Source of the DNA: Zanthoxylum bungeanum
Taxonomy: Eukaryota > Streptophyta > Magnoliopsida > Sapindales > Rutaceae
NCBI GenBank assembly: GCA_019454045.1
Contig: SKCR01001840.1
Location: 62,001 to 126,000, forward strand
DNA: 64,000 nt
Direction of reading: 5' to 3'
Below the pieces are notes generated by a model. That model made no database searches. It was given only the letters and a program-made list of their open reading frames with translations, and was not told where the DNA came from. The stretch's first letter is position 1. Every line of letters begins with the position of its first letter. Shown piece after piece: positions 49,603 through 61,193 of this stretch. A program made the position numbers and the translations under genes.

Positions 49603-49912
49603 TACATCTAGTTAAGCCATTGGAAGTCCAATTCTAATATACGACATGTGCTAGTCTTATAGGTTATAGGAATTCGACCGTATTCCAAAACCAATGACTA
49701 AGAATATATATACTTTAAGAATAATTTACAATAGTAATACTTATCCCAATGTCGGACCACCAAGTGTCTAATATTACTACAAGACTATTCTAAGGTCGAT
49801 GTCATTCTTAGCATATCTATACATCAATCTAATACGCATAATGACAATACTATTAATAAGATTTGAAATGAAAATGTAGTTATTTTAGTAATAAATAATA
49901 AAATATAATGTA
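49603..49912 (-). other. Probable right part of LTR Z
   Basis: AT-rich, no gene. It follows 47542 once Ks3 is removed. The start of LTR Z could not be fixed. Confidence 0.3.
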
Positions 49913-50095
49913 CTATACATTATCTGGATTGGCGCTCCAAGCATCAAATCCAACACCATTAGCATCACGCAATCCCCTATTGACAGCATCCAACAAGAGG
50001 TGCAACGACTCATTCATATCATGCATGATACAAGATTCATAATTATCTTTCTCTTTGCAATTTCCTTTGTTATTTCATTGTTCTGAATCCCCCAT
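49913..50095 (-). pseudogene. Myb/SANT-like protein fragment
   Basis: The minus-strand frame of 61 codons starts M-G-D-S-E-Q at 50095. It has one internal TGA at codon 7 (plausibly TGG) and ends at TAG 49913. The stretch E-S-L-H-L-L-L-D-A-V-N-R-G-L-R-D-A-N-G resembles the start of plant Myb/SANT-like domains (E-x-N-x-x-L-x-x-L-x-D-A-x-x-R-G-x-R-D-x-N-G), found in host proteins and in the DNA-binding ORF of PIF/Harbinger transposons. A possible 3' splice site (GTTGTAG) lies 11-12 nt upstream of the ATG. The domain is cut short. Given the Harbinger-like end at 51053, a transposon origin is likelier than a host gene. The match is from memory of the family. Confidence 0.5.
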
Positions 50096-51053
50096 TTAAA
50101 TTACTACTACAACACATGTAAGAAATTATTAATAGAATTTTAAATAGTTCATTAGCAACCATACCAAGACATGAGAACATCTCAACAATTGCGTTTGATA
50201 ATTCAATTCAATTTTTTAGAATTTTAAGAGTTTGACGCCATCAGTTAAAAAAGACAAAATGAAGGCTCATTATCTGATAAAATTATTCATATATAAACAA
50301 TATGTCAATCTTAATCTATGAGCTTACATAAAATTGGCACATACTATGCAATAATTCCATTAGAGCAGCCAAAACTTTTATCAAAACCTAATTCTTGTTT
50401 GTGTTTTACAGGCAATACCAAATTCCCAATCTTTTTAAATGACAAATTATCCAAGAAGCCAACTTTACCAAATCAAACCACTAAACACTCTTTTAACTTT
50501 AGAACATAGAAACATTAATCACTTCTCACCAAACTACTTCAGCAACTAACACTAGATAATCAATCAAGTTCTCGAGTGAAAAGGACATAACAACCAAATC
50601 GCCAAACTGACAGTAAAATCAATTAACATAAACTGGTGGAAACAATATTGTTGGGAAAAAGTTAACACTAGTCTGTCTATTTTTCATCCACAAATAAAAA
50701 CTGATCCACACATAATAAAAATTAGAACAATAAGTACCTTATTCTCAAAGACTTTACAAGTATGTTCTTCTTCTCTTCCTTAACAGCCAAAAAAATCTCA
50801 TGTTAAAAGTCTGATGGGTTAGGGTGAGATTTTTTATAGGGTTTGATATTTATACATTCCACTAAAAAGTCTCACACAATTACACATATAAAAAAATCCT
50901 TCAAAATTAGCAAGTTTTTCAATATCATAAGAATTTTTATTATTTGTTTAAAGTCCTGATTAAATACCATTAGATTTGAACACCCTCTTTAAAAAGTCCT
51001 AATAATCTTTTAAAACTAAAAATAATCTTTTAAAATCTCAATTCAATACACCC
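50096..51053 (-). mobile_element. Right end of a truncated PIF/Harbinger-like element (putative)
   Basis: The end at 51006-51053 reads, on the minus strand, GGGTGTATTGAATTGAGATT then AT-rich AAAAGATTAT repeats. This resembles PIF/Harbinger and related MITE termini. Inward on the minus strand lie a TATAAATA (50845-50854), a leader with a possible GTACTT donor near 50740, an AT-rich possible intron, and the Myb-like fragment. No left terminus, transposase or clear 3-bp TSD was found. Confidence 0.35.
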
Positions 51054-51091
51054 TTCTTAATCTCATCTCATTAAATTTTCTATGGTGTATA

Positions 51092-53009
51092 TGTTGGGAT
51101 ATATGTCCTAGAGCTTCATGTATTGTAAACAGAATTGATTATTGTAATAATGATAAATGCATTATTCATTTATCAAATTTGTTTGATTTAAATCGCATTT
51201 TATCCAATTGTCTTGTTTACCTTGATTACTTTTTTATCTTCAGACTTAATGTATGTTTGATGCACAAGAGGATTTAAGTCTGAAGTTAGTAATCTAAATA
51301 GTCCATAAAGAGCAAACAAAAATGGTACTTTGTTTGTGGTTTATCTATAGCTGCAGTCCATTCTATATTTGTATGACGACCTTGATCCGTGATCGTTCAT
51401 GTAGTGACATGGGAATGAAAGCACCTTGTATGATGAGATCATATAGGACTGGACTCAGATAAATATGAATTTCTCTTAATATCTGTTAACCGAAGAAATT
51501 TATTTTATCTAATAGATAGTCATATATGGATTCGATCTTAATCCTGAGTGTACTACGAACTCTTGCATGTCAGGCTATGTCCTTTGATTTACTATGGTGA
51601 GGTTGGTGTAGCATTCCCGACCAATAACTATGTATTTTGGGGATATGGTTTGGTGTGCAGCTGGGAACATTTTATATAGATATGGAATTCACTCCTTAAT
51701 AGAAGTAGAATAATATATCTTTTAAGAGTTGATTCGGGACTTGAACAATTTGAGCGCTCAAATCTTCTATTACGAATAGAAAGTTTTATATTCATAATTG
51801 TTATGAATTAATTATTTATTATAGAATCAATGGTGCTTAAGAGACAAAATATTTAGAGGGGTATAACAGACTTTTGACCCGGCTCTATTTATGAGATATT
51901 CATGAAGGGCTATATCCATATATAATGACTATATCGATGGACACCGAAGTTGTTCGGCTTATATTTTCCATCTACGGTAACGAGAGTTCAATTTCGAGTT
52001 TTTAGTGGAATAACGCGGAGTTAATAATTCTTAATATTTGATTAAAGAATTTAATTAATATTTCAGGATTATTGGAGCTCGGAACCGTAGGTCCATTTGG
52101 TCCCTGTGCTACCTCGATTAACTGTAGCAAACCTAATATAATTAGATTGTCTAATAATATCCTCACATTATATTTATATATTATTAATAAGATTAATAAT
52201 ATATTTTATCACAAATGAAAACTATGTTAAATTAGTTTAACTTAATATTTTCTAGAATTCTTTGATTATGAGATAATCAAATCATGAGATAATTATTACA
52301 TCACAATTAAGCTTATGACATCATTATTAAGATAATGAATTTTAAATTGTCTTGGAGACAAAACCCAATGGCTTGCCATGCCCTCCAACAATTTATGTCT
52401 AAGATTAAGTATGACCTAGTTGCTTTTATTTTTCTATTTCACATGTCTTTGGACGATAATCCATTCCTTTGTGTTTGCCATTACCATTCAATGGCATGTG
52501 AAGGATTTGTGATAAGAATTGTTGGCTTCTATAAGAGAATATAATCTCTACCATCTCATTTGATTGGTTAAAGGGTTAGCATTTTTCATTCTTTCACACA
52601 AGTGCTATAGAGAGAAAAGAGAGAGAGTTCAAACATTCACAATTGTTGTGAGAGTGTTTGAAAATTCTAAAAGCCTAAACACAATTTTATGACAATACAA
52701 CTTCATTCTCTAAATTTTTTAGAGTTTGATTTTATATTTCTCTAAAAAGTTTAGAGTTGTTCTTTGTGAGTGAAGCTCATACTTCGATTTATTGGTTTCG
52801 AGTCATAGTTCAGAAGATCGGGTGTTTGATCCAAGTGTTGGACATCAAAGGAAACTCATCTACATCAAAGGAGCAAAATCCATTCTCCAAGTGTTGGAGA
52901 ATTTTAGCTACAACGAAAATGAGAAGGCAAAGAAAATTTTAAAGGTCCATACAAGAGCCGATGCCCACATTAGTAACTTTTTCTGCGCTAAGGAAAGCCG
53001 TTTCCTATA
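51092..53009 (+). mobile_element. Solo LTR H, a different copia-type family
   Basis: It starts TGTTGGGATATATGTCCTAG, a start common to plant copia LTRs, and ends TTTCCTATA (CA changed to TA). Perfect TSD GTATA at 51087-51091 and 53010-53014. 1918 bp, no internal region and no coding potential of note. Confidence 0.85.
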
Positions 53010-53239
53010 GTATATTTACGACAAATTTAGAAAATTGACCAATTAAATTTTCTCATTTCAAAATTAACCCAACTTTGAAAAATATTTTTATTGACCAAAG
53101 AAAAATTTTCCGGACCAAATTACCTTCAAATTTAACCTAGGGGTTTAGCGAGTGTCCAAGGGCCTAAGCTTCAGCGAGGACGCCCAGGGATTTAGCAGGC
53201 GCCCAGGAGCCTCAACTTCAGCGGGCGCCCATGGGCCTC

Positions 53240-55305
53240 TGTTGGACAATTATGACCCAAAGCGTCACTATTTGTACAGATCATGGTGTTGTTGTACAAA
53301 TTAACTATGTGACAAAGGAGATTGCACTCTTATCATTGTGATTAGATCACCTAGATGTATAAATGATAGGAGGTCCCTATGATTTTTTCCTGGATGGAGA
53401 ATGATATGAGACAGTATCAGTCCACGAATGATAAATCATTAAATATCCCTAGTCAGAGTATTATCGAGATTGGACATCGATAAATACGTAAAAGACTAGT
53501 ATTACACTTGTGCGCGTTGTGAGGGCACAACGACATAGTTCTCATATTTGGGTATAGGATACTCATGCAAGTGTAATAGGAGGTTGTGTTTTACCGATGG
53601 TACGGGAAACAGCTTCGCTCTGGATAGACCCCCTCGGAATTCCATTGGCAGTATGACTATGTGTCTATGGAAGTCCGAAATCAGGGTAGGTGTATTTGGT
53701 CTTAACCTGAGACTTGCACCGCTAATACTTGCGACAATCAATATACTTTGGTTGAGGTCGTCCAGGGCTTTAACAGGTTCTGTGTACGCCAATGCTGGGT
53801 ATATTGAGAATCGTAGTGTGTTGGGTGTGATGTCAAGACGGAAGTGTCACTCCAGTCATATGGAGATGATGGTCACGTAGGATACGGTACTGGTTCTCTC
53901 TAAGTACTGCAGTCATCGGGATAATATGACTAGGTCATAGTTATCCGATATAGAGACTAGTTACCATACATCTGACATGTGCTTCGTACGGGACAGACAC
54001 AATTCCAGCCTCAGGCCTAGCATGTGATCATTCGATACTGGACAGAAATACGCAATACCATGTATACTACGCCTGATACAGATCCTTTATTCCTGTAAGG
54101 ATATTTCCGGAGAATTGGGTAGACATGGCGCTTTGCTAGAGGCCAACATTGTCTTGTAATCGGTATAAACGTAGTACGAGGTACTTACGTGTTCGGATAG
54201 TCCGACGACCCGATTTACTGCCAACATATCCGGGGATCTCATGGGTCGCTTCCCGAAGATTCACCGATGACATATGACTCGCACTTTAATTAATCTAGGA
54301 TTAATTTAAATGAGAGAGAAAATTAATCTGGGATTAATTACAGAGATATTTTATCTGGAATAAAATATCAATTAAAGAGAGAGAACGATTAATTTGGAAT
54401 TAATCGATAAAATAATATATTTGATATATTATACCAAATTGGATTTCGACGCTGAATTAAAATTAGATTTTAATTCGGGCGAACGAATTAATTTAGAATT
54501 AATTCGTTAGCGACGTGAATTGTGATTTCGCTAGGCGTAATCATTTAATTACGACGCAACGGAAAATTCGTTAATTTGGAATTAGCGAACCCGAGCCCGG
54601 GATTGTTTGTGAGCGCATTTGTATTTCGAATTCGAGTGCGGCACGCAAGTCAATTCAAGCGTCAAATCATAAGTCACGTCAAACGTCAAATCACATGTCA
54701 CTTTGAGTGATGTGACATTTGATAGATTGATGTGAGTTGATGTGAGAAGAAAGAAAGCATTAAATGCTTTGCTTTTTGAAAATGAAAAAGTAAATGGTTT
54801 ATTAATTTTTTGGAAAATATAAAAACCTAATACATTTTTCTTTTTCCTCTCTCTCTCTTTACGGTTTCACAAGTTTTTGGAGCCAAATATTGTTCATCTT
54901 TTCTCCCGGTCGAATGGCCATATCTCTTCTGTTTTTCTTTTGGTTTGACCGAAAATGGCAAGAAGAGATGTGATGATTTTTGTGGCAAAGAACATCACAA
55001 GTGTTAGCACACCTTTGGAGATATACCAAGGTGATAGGGAAGTGTTTTCATGAGCATGGAATCAACAAAAGCTTGGAGCTTCAAAGGACATCCATGGCCG
55101 TTTCTTAGATGAGGAAAACCACCCACTGCCGAGTTGAGCAGCCCACTACCGAGCTTCACCACACGAAAGGAGGGCAGTTCGTTTTGGTTCTTCACTTCGT
55201 AGCATCTCAACTGATCCATGTGAGTTTTTCCGCACCTCCTTTGATTGTATTTACACTTGTTTCATGCTTGATAAATGATCTTGGGAAGCTTTGAGTAGAC
55301 CAACA
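53240..55305 (+). mobile_element. Solo LTR Ks4 of copia family K
   Basis: TGTTGGACAATT to ACCAACA, 2066 bp, perfect TSD GCCTC (53235-53239 and 55306-55310). GTGAGT at 55220-55225. The best-preserved K LTR for reading the promoter (TATA at 54818). Confidence 0.93.
54818..54825 (+). promoter_or_regulatory. Candidate TATA box of K-family LTR Ks4
   Basis: TATAAAAA, followed about 20 nt later by a CT-rich stretch (TTTCCTCTCTCTCTCT) typical of plant initiators. It would put transcription start near 54850 and the GTGAGT about 370 nt into the RNA. Confidence 0.45.
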
Positions 55306-55629
55306 GCCTCAACGTCAGCGGGCGCCCAGAGACCTCAGCGTCAGCGGACGCTTGTTTGAATTAAGTATAGATTTCTCGTTAAAAATAGGAAAACTATCCC
55401 TATTTTATTATAAACAAAGTCAATTGGTATAATTTGATCATTTGTGATCTGCATTCCCTGGCCAACGAGCCATGGGTTACTGATGTAATTGTTCAAGCTT
55501 CTACTTAGCTAGCATTTGGTATGTTAACGAATGTCTCGGATGTGCCCGCACTGGCGCCCGCGTGAGCGCCTTTAGAAGCTGAGGCCCTCGGGTGCTCGCG
55601 CCCGTTGAAGTCCATAGGTGCCCTCTAAG

Positions 55630-56552
55630 TGATGTGATCCAGAATGAGCTCTATTTGTTGGGCCAAGTTAACTTGAAGTTGTGGCTGATTACATGGCTTG
55701 GTCAGATTGATGTATTTGAGCCTTTTTTGTGGATTTGAAAGATTCCTTGGGTTCTGGAGTTTAGTCCATGCATGAGACTTTATATGAAGGCTTTATTATG
55801 TCTAAGGTAAGAATAGAATGGGTCTTGGAAGTACATGGACTGCCTTGATTGATTTCGGACTTAATTTCTGAATGGTGCATTAGTAGTGGCAAGATTTGCG
55901 TATTCTTCATATTTTGGATGTAACGTTCTCATCCGATGTCTGATTCTAGTGATTCAAGTTGCATTGGAAAGAGGAATCATGGATATAAAACTTTGTAGTT
56001 TACATCAAAGTCCAATTCAGAAGCCTTCTTGATCAAAATACAGAAGCAAGTTATCCCTACAGTTTTTATGTTTCATATTTTTAAGGTTATGCGATGTTTA
56101 AGTGCTGGGCTGAACTTTAATTAAATTAGAAAGCCCATGCACGAAATTTTAAAGTATTTTATGTGTTATTGGGTTTATTTTACTAGGGTTTTATTACATT
56201 TGGGTAGAATTAGGGTTAGCCACCTGTTTAAATGGACATTATTCATTGTAATTAAGAATAAATTAAGAACATATTTTTTTACAAAATAAAGTGACGTGTG
56301 TCATCTTGAGGGAGTGGATTATTCCTTGGTTCTACAGAAAAAAAGCTTATCAACGTGTGGCAATTGTTGTTGTGTTGTATCGATGTTCAAGATTCTCCAA
56401 AGAAATAAAGAAAGCTTCTTAAGGGTAAGGTTCCTTAAGGGCTGAACTTGATCTTGGAAGGATTTTTCCTTACAAAAATCAAGATTCGCGGTTCTTGGGG
56501 ATTAGAAAATGTGGAGGGGTTTTCTTAGCTTGTTCCGGGCAGGTTCTTATCA
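55630..56552 (+). repeat. 5' LTR of G1
   Basis: 923 bp, TGATGTGATCC to TTCTTATCA. It aligns with 58267-59154. The 5' copy has about 50 bp extra near 55776-55808 (ATGCATGAGACTT region). Confidence 0.88.
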
Positions 56553-56553
56553 T

Positions 56554-56567
56554 TTGATATCAAGAGC
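56554..56567 (+). other. Degenerate primer-binding site of G1
   Basis: TTGATATCAAGAGC, like the methionine-tRNA-type site with one substitution and one extra base. Confidence 0.6.
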
Positions 56568-57250
56568 TCAGGGTTCTAAGGTCAAGATTTCTATATCTTT
56601 ATCGTTTTATGAAGTCTTCATATTACTTTTTTTGTCTCTTCTAATTTCAATTTTTTTTGTTTATTTTTTTGTGTTTTTCATGTTTATGACTGAATCTTGG
56701 ATGTTATTATAATTTTCTTGCATGGTAATAGCATATATGATTCAATTCCTGGGGTTTTTGAGTCAATTAGGTCGAATTTGTCTGTAATTTTCGGATTAGT
56801 TCGGTCAGAATTTTTCAGCCGCGCACTGATGTTAAAATGGCTGTGACTTTTGATCTAGAAAGAGATACAAGACCCATAATATATCGATTTATACCTACGA
56901 GAGGCGAGGAATTCATTAGTGGTTGGTCGCACTCATTCCGTTTACATTCTGAGTCTCAAAATCTCTTTCAAACAATAGTTACTAATTCTGTCCAGTTTTA
57001 GTTCAGTTTGTGTTTTGTTTTGCTTTTGGTGTTTTCTTAGTTAGTTTCTTTGTGTTTGTTTTCATATTTTCTTAGTTATTCTTTGAGTCTTTAATGATTA
57101 TTGGTGTCTTTCAAGTAAGAGGTTGATTTATATACATAATCTGATGGATAAAAGGGTATTTATCTTTCGCACGAGATGCCTTATCAATAATAAAGTATGT
57201 AATATGATTATTAATAGAGGGAATCACACAAATTTAGCCACACTACCATT

Positions 57251-57529
57251 GTGGAAAAATTGGAATTACCATTGATACCTCTTGATAGACCTTATAAGTG
57301 GATGAGTGATTTTGGAAAGTTCGAGGTTGATAAGCAGGTTGTGGTAAGTTTTGCAATTGGCAAGTATGTTGACAAAGTAGTGTGTGACGTGGTTCATATG
57401 TGTCATACGCATGTTTTATTGGGTAAGCCTTGGTATAAATTCAATAAAGTAGTTTATGATATGGATATGAATATGTATAAATTTTGGTATGGTGGAAAAA
57501 TTATCAAGCTTGCTCAATTAACCCTATAA
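57251..57529 (+). pseudogene. Ty3/gypsy protease-tail fragment of G1
   Basis: 92 codons. V-E-K-L-E-L-P, R-P-Y-K-W, V-V-V-S-F-A-I-G-K-Y, C-D-V-V and L-L-G-K-P-W follow the order seen in plant Ty3/gypsy polyproteins just after the aspartic protease D-S-G site and before RT. The D-S-G part itself is absent. Upstream codons (S-H-T-T-I) suggest the frame began a little earlier (near 57225). It ends at TAA before the next frame. A remnant without catalytic residues. Confidence 0.75.
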
Positions 57530-57547
57530 AAGGTCTATAAGGAAGAG

Positions 57548-58387
57548 TTGTACATGCAGATGAGTGAAGAAAAGTGGGCTAAAAGGAAAAATGAGATTGC
57601 TGAGTTTAGAATGTTACTAGGAGAGCTTCCAGAATTGATAGAGAAAATGGCGTTAGTAAAATATGAAGTCAAGAAGGATATGAGCATAGCCTTGAGTAAT
57701 GAAATGAAACATGTTGACGTTTTTATGAATAAGCGTGAGGTGGTTGATAATGTTGATGACATTGATGATATTGATGTGAGGAATAACATTAGTGATGCCG
57801 ATTTGGTTGTTCATGATGACAATGCAGTGCTTGAAGTTACTGTTAAGGGTGAATATCATATGGAACAATTTGATTTTGGTTGTGAGGCCTTGAGTTATGA
57901 GGTGCAAAAAGTACATGAGGCCGAATATGTAGAGTGTAATCAGAACGTGGATGAGTGTGTTGATTGTTTGAGGAAGCGACATGGGCATGTTGAGTTTGTT
58001 TTAAATGAGGTTTCAAACGTGAATCCAGATGAGAATCTCTTTGGGGTTGCAAGTGAAGTTAAGAATGCGAGTAGCAATGGAGAGACTGAAAGAGGAAAAA
58101 TATTGAAAAAAAGTCATTCATTGGCTTTATTGACTTTTGCTCACCTTAACCATTCTTTTTCATGTGATTTTATTTTGTTCCAGGATTGTCGTCACATTGA
58201 TCTTGTCATTTTTATCTATGATCCGGGTTCGGATTCGAGTTCGAATCCTTATCAAGAGATGGATAATAATGTGATCCAGAATGAGCTCTATTTGTTGGGC
58301 CAAGTTAACTTGAAGTTGTGGCTGATTGCATGGCTTGGTCAGATTGGTGTATTTGGGTCTTTTTGGTGGATTTGGAAGATTCCTTAG
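57548..58387 (+). CDS. Unknown G1 protein, 279 codons, runs into the 3' LTR
   Basis: The frame starts just after the protease-tail fragment, in a different frame. It is charged, with acidic and Lys-rich stretches (E-E-K-W-A-K-R-K-N-E near the N-terminus, D-D-I-D-D-I-D near residue 70) and several Cys near residues 130-145 (C-x5-C-x2-C). No RT, integrase, membrane segment or known domain is recognised. The last about 40 codons are LTR sequence. The part just before the LTR (D-P-G-S...N-P-Y-Q-E) resembles the usual end of gypsy polyproteins, so this may be a shuffled or diverged piece of one rather than a new gene. That it is unbroken over 840 bp is notable. Confidence 0.4.
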   Translation: MYMQMSEEKWAKRKNEIAEFRMLLGELPELIEKMALVKYEVKKDMSIALSNEMKHVDVFMNKREVVDNVDDIDDIDVRNNISDADLVVHDDNAVLEVTVKGEYHMEQFDFGCEALSYEVQKVHEAEYVECNQNVDECVDCLRKRHGHVEFVLNEVSNVNPDENLFGVASEVKNASSNGETERGKILKKSHSLALLTFAHLNHSFSCDFILFQDCRHIDLVIFIYDPGSDSSSNPYQEMDNNVIQNELYLLGQVNLKLWLIAWLGQIGVFGSFWWIWKIP

Positions 58388-59154
58388 GTCCTGGAGTTTG
58401 GTCCAAGGCAAGAATGGAATGGGTCTTAGACGTACATGGGCTGCCTTGATTGATTTCAGACTTAATTTTCGAATGATGTATTAGTAGTAGCTGGATTTGC
58501 GCAGTCTTCATATTTTGGACGTAACGTTCTCATCCGATGTCTGATTCTAGTGATTCAAGTTGCATTCGAAAGAAGACTCACAGATCTACAACTTTATAGT
58601 TTACATCAAACTCCATTTCAGAAGCTTTCTTGATCAAAATACAGAAGTAAGGTATCCTCACAGCTTTTATATTTCATATTTTTAAGGTTATGTGATGTTT
58701 AAGTGTTGGGCTGAACTTTAATTAAATTAGAAAGCCCATGCACGAAATTTTAAAGTATTTTATGTGTTATTGGGTTTATTTTACTATGGTTTTATTATAT
58801 TTGGATAGAATTAAGGTTAGTCACCTATTTAAAGAGACATTATTCATTGTAATTGAGAATTAATTATCAACATATGTTTTTACAAAATAAAGTGACTTTT
58901 GTCATCTTGAGGGAGTGGATTCTTCCTTGGTTCTACGGAACAAAAGTTTATCAACGTGTGGCAAGCGTCGTGGAGCTGTATCGATGTTCAATATTCTCCA
59001 AAGAAATAAAGAAAGCTTCTTAAGTGCAAGGTTCCTAAAGGGTTTAACTTGATCTTGGAAGGATTTTGTTCTTACAAAAATCAAGATTCGCGGTTCTTGG
59101 GGCTTAGAAAACGTTGAGGGGTTTGCTTGGCTTGTTCCAGGCAGGTTTTTATCA
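58267..59154 (+). repeat. 3' LTR of G1
   Basis: 888 bp, TAATGTGATCC (TG changed to TA) to TTTTTATCA, then CTAAG. Confidence 0.88.
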
Positions 59155-59326
59155 CTAAGGCCATGAGAGCCAGCTGAACTCCCTAGGCGCCCTCTGAGGC
59201 CTCTAGGTTAATTTTGAGTGCAATTTGGTCCTGAATTTTTTCCCATTTGGTCAATAAAAATATTTTTTTCAAAGTTTGGTTAATTTTGAGAATGAGAAAA
59301 GTTAATGAATCAATTTTATAAATTTC

Positions 59327-60915
59327 CCTTCATGATTATATTTGGATCGATAAAATAGATGGTTTATAATATAATGTAATTTAATGGAATGGAAAGGAAC
59401 TAAACGAAATGAAGAATAACTTAACATTCTACTTTTTGGGAAACAAATGAGAGATTTATAATGTAATGTTTCTAAACTTTGTTTGGTAAATAAAAAGTAA
59501 TGGAATGGAATATAACTAGATAGTTTTTAAAGATAATTGTGCTCTTTTAAATTTTAAAAATAAAAAATTGATATTTTAATATTATTTGAATTGACAAATT
59601 TATTTTCATCAATCCAAACATAACTTAGATAAAAATGTGCATAGGTTAGTTAAGACTTAACCTAACCTGTTGGTTATGGGTCGGGTCGGTCAATAGGTTG
59701 AATTTATTTCTATTTTTAAAAAATTTTACTCAACCTAAATAACGGACCTATGTTATTATTATTAATGGAGTGCATTCAATATACAATTGATATTATTATT
59801 TTATTTTTAAGAGTTTATAGGTATTCAATTAGGATTTTAAAAAGTCTTTAAAATCTTGAATTATTCGATTAAAAATTTAAAAAGTTCATTAAAATATAAT
59901 TATATTCAAAAGTCCATTGATTTTAAAGTATTTCATCAACTGCTAGATTTTGAAAGATATTTCAAAGGAAAAAAATATGAATTGAAATCTCTTATTTAAA
60001 TAAGAGATTTCACATTGTACAAATAAAATTACATGTTTGGATTTTATTTTTTAAACAAAAAATTCATCGATTATAAAAAAAAATAAACACAATCAATAAT
60101 AAGTATTTTATATAATAAAAATTTATTGTGAAATCTGTTATTTACCCAAGAAATTTAATAAATTTCTCTATTCTCTTTTGAATAAGGTATATTTTTCTTG
60201 ATTTTTTGTTTTCTTTTTGATTTTGTTTCAAGATCTTCATTTTCATCACATTAATTAATAAATCATAATATTTACTGCCATTTTTGACTGAATAAAATAA
60301 TTGCATTCAAATTCAAGACATGCAGACCACTTTGCCTTTAAGATTTCATTCCACGTGAAATTCTTTGTGAAATTTATTGGTTCTTAACTTTTATTATCAT
60401 AATGATAAATATATGAGAGTTGAAATAATTTTTATTCCATTATTTTGTCTTTTAATCGAATTTTTAATTTTTATTTAATTATTAGAACAATCTATGAATT
60501 TATTAAAATCCAACAAAATACTACAAAAGTATATTCATTAAAATCATACTACAAAATATATTCATTAAAATTCTAATTAGGAGGTGTATTAAATTAAGAT
60601 TTTAAAATACTATTTATGGATAAATAAATTCAGTAGACTATTAAAGAATATACTGACTTACAAGATTTTATGAAATTTCTTTTAATCAGGATTTTTTAGT
60701 TATTAGATTTTAAAAGATTTATATCATAGGAATCTGTAAGATTTGAAAGGACCATATATAAATTTTTTATTTTTTTAGAACCAATATTATATGGAATGGA
60801 ACCATAAATAAAAAAGCTAATGAAAGTCAATTGGTTCAAGCTGTGGACATTTGCATCAACAATAATAGAAAATGGGATCATATGAAATGAACCATAAATA
60901 AAAACAAACACAGGT
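59327..60915. other. AT-rich DNA with MITE-like termini, no gene
   Basis: No coding signal. Words such as GTATTCAATTAGGATTTTAA (59820) and GGTGTATTAAATTAAGATTT (60573) resemble PIF/Harbinger-type MITE ends, but no full element with a TSD could be delimited. A loose direct repeat with GGAACCATAAATAAAAA / TGAACCATAAATAAAAA lies at 60797 and 60889. Confidence 0.45.
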
Positions 60916-61193
60916 TGTTGATGGTGTTTTCCGGCACTACAACATTTAAGACAGCACGACGAGGGCAGGATGGTAATTCCCTGACTGGATTAGATTACCA
61001 AAGCCGACCCGACCACAACATGTGAAGACCGACCATTTTAGTCCGGATGACCGAGCACTTTAAGGTCGGCAGGAACACTCTCAGCATAAAAGACTGTCAT
61101 CACCGACCACATAAAAGACCGACCAGACGGCGAGACGCGTTCAAGAGGACGACACTCTATTCTTGCGGATAAGATAAAGCGAGTTATCCTACT

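Larger units (their letters stand above)
55630..59154 (+). mobile_element. Short Ty3/gypsy-derived element G1
   Basis: LTRs at 55630-56552 and 58267-59154 share most of their sequence (GTGATCCAGAATGAGCTC start, GGCAGGTT-TTATCA end). Perfect TSD CTAAG (55625-55629 and 59155-59159). The internal region of 1.7 kb holds a protease-like tail and one unknown frame, with no RT or integrase, so it is non-autonomous. Confidence 0.88.
53022..59326. mobile_element. Inverted-repeat element V, split by Ks4 and G1
   Basis: Left arm 53022-53140 and right arm 59203-59326 are imperfect inverted repeats of about 120 bp (AAATTTA-AAAATTGA outermost). With Ks4 and G1 removed about 0.7 kb remains, holding repeated GCGGGCGCCCA and GCCTCA-type words on both sides of the insertions. 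No transposase. The TSD is unresolved (TATATTT occurs just outside on both sides but not flush). Probably a non-autonomous DNA element; superfamily unknown. Confidence 0.6.
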
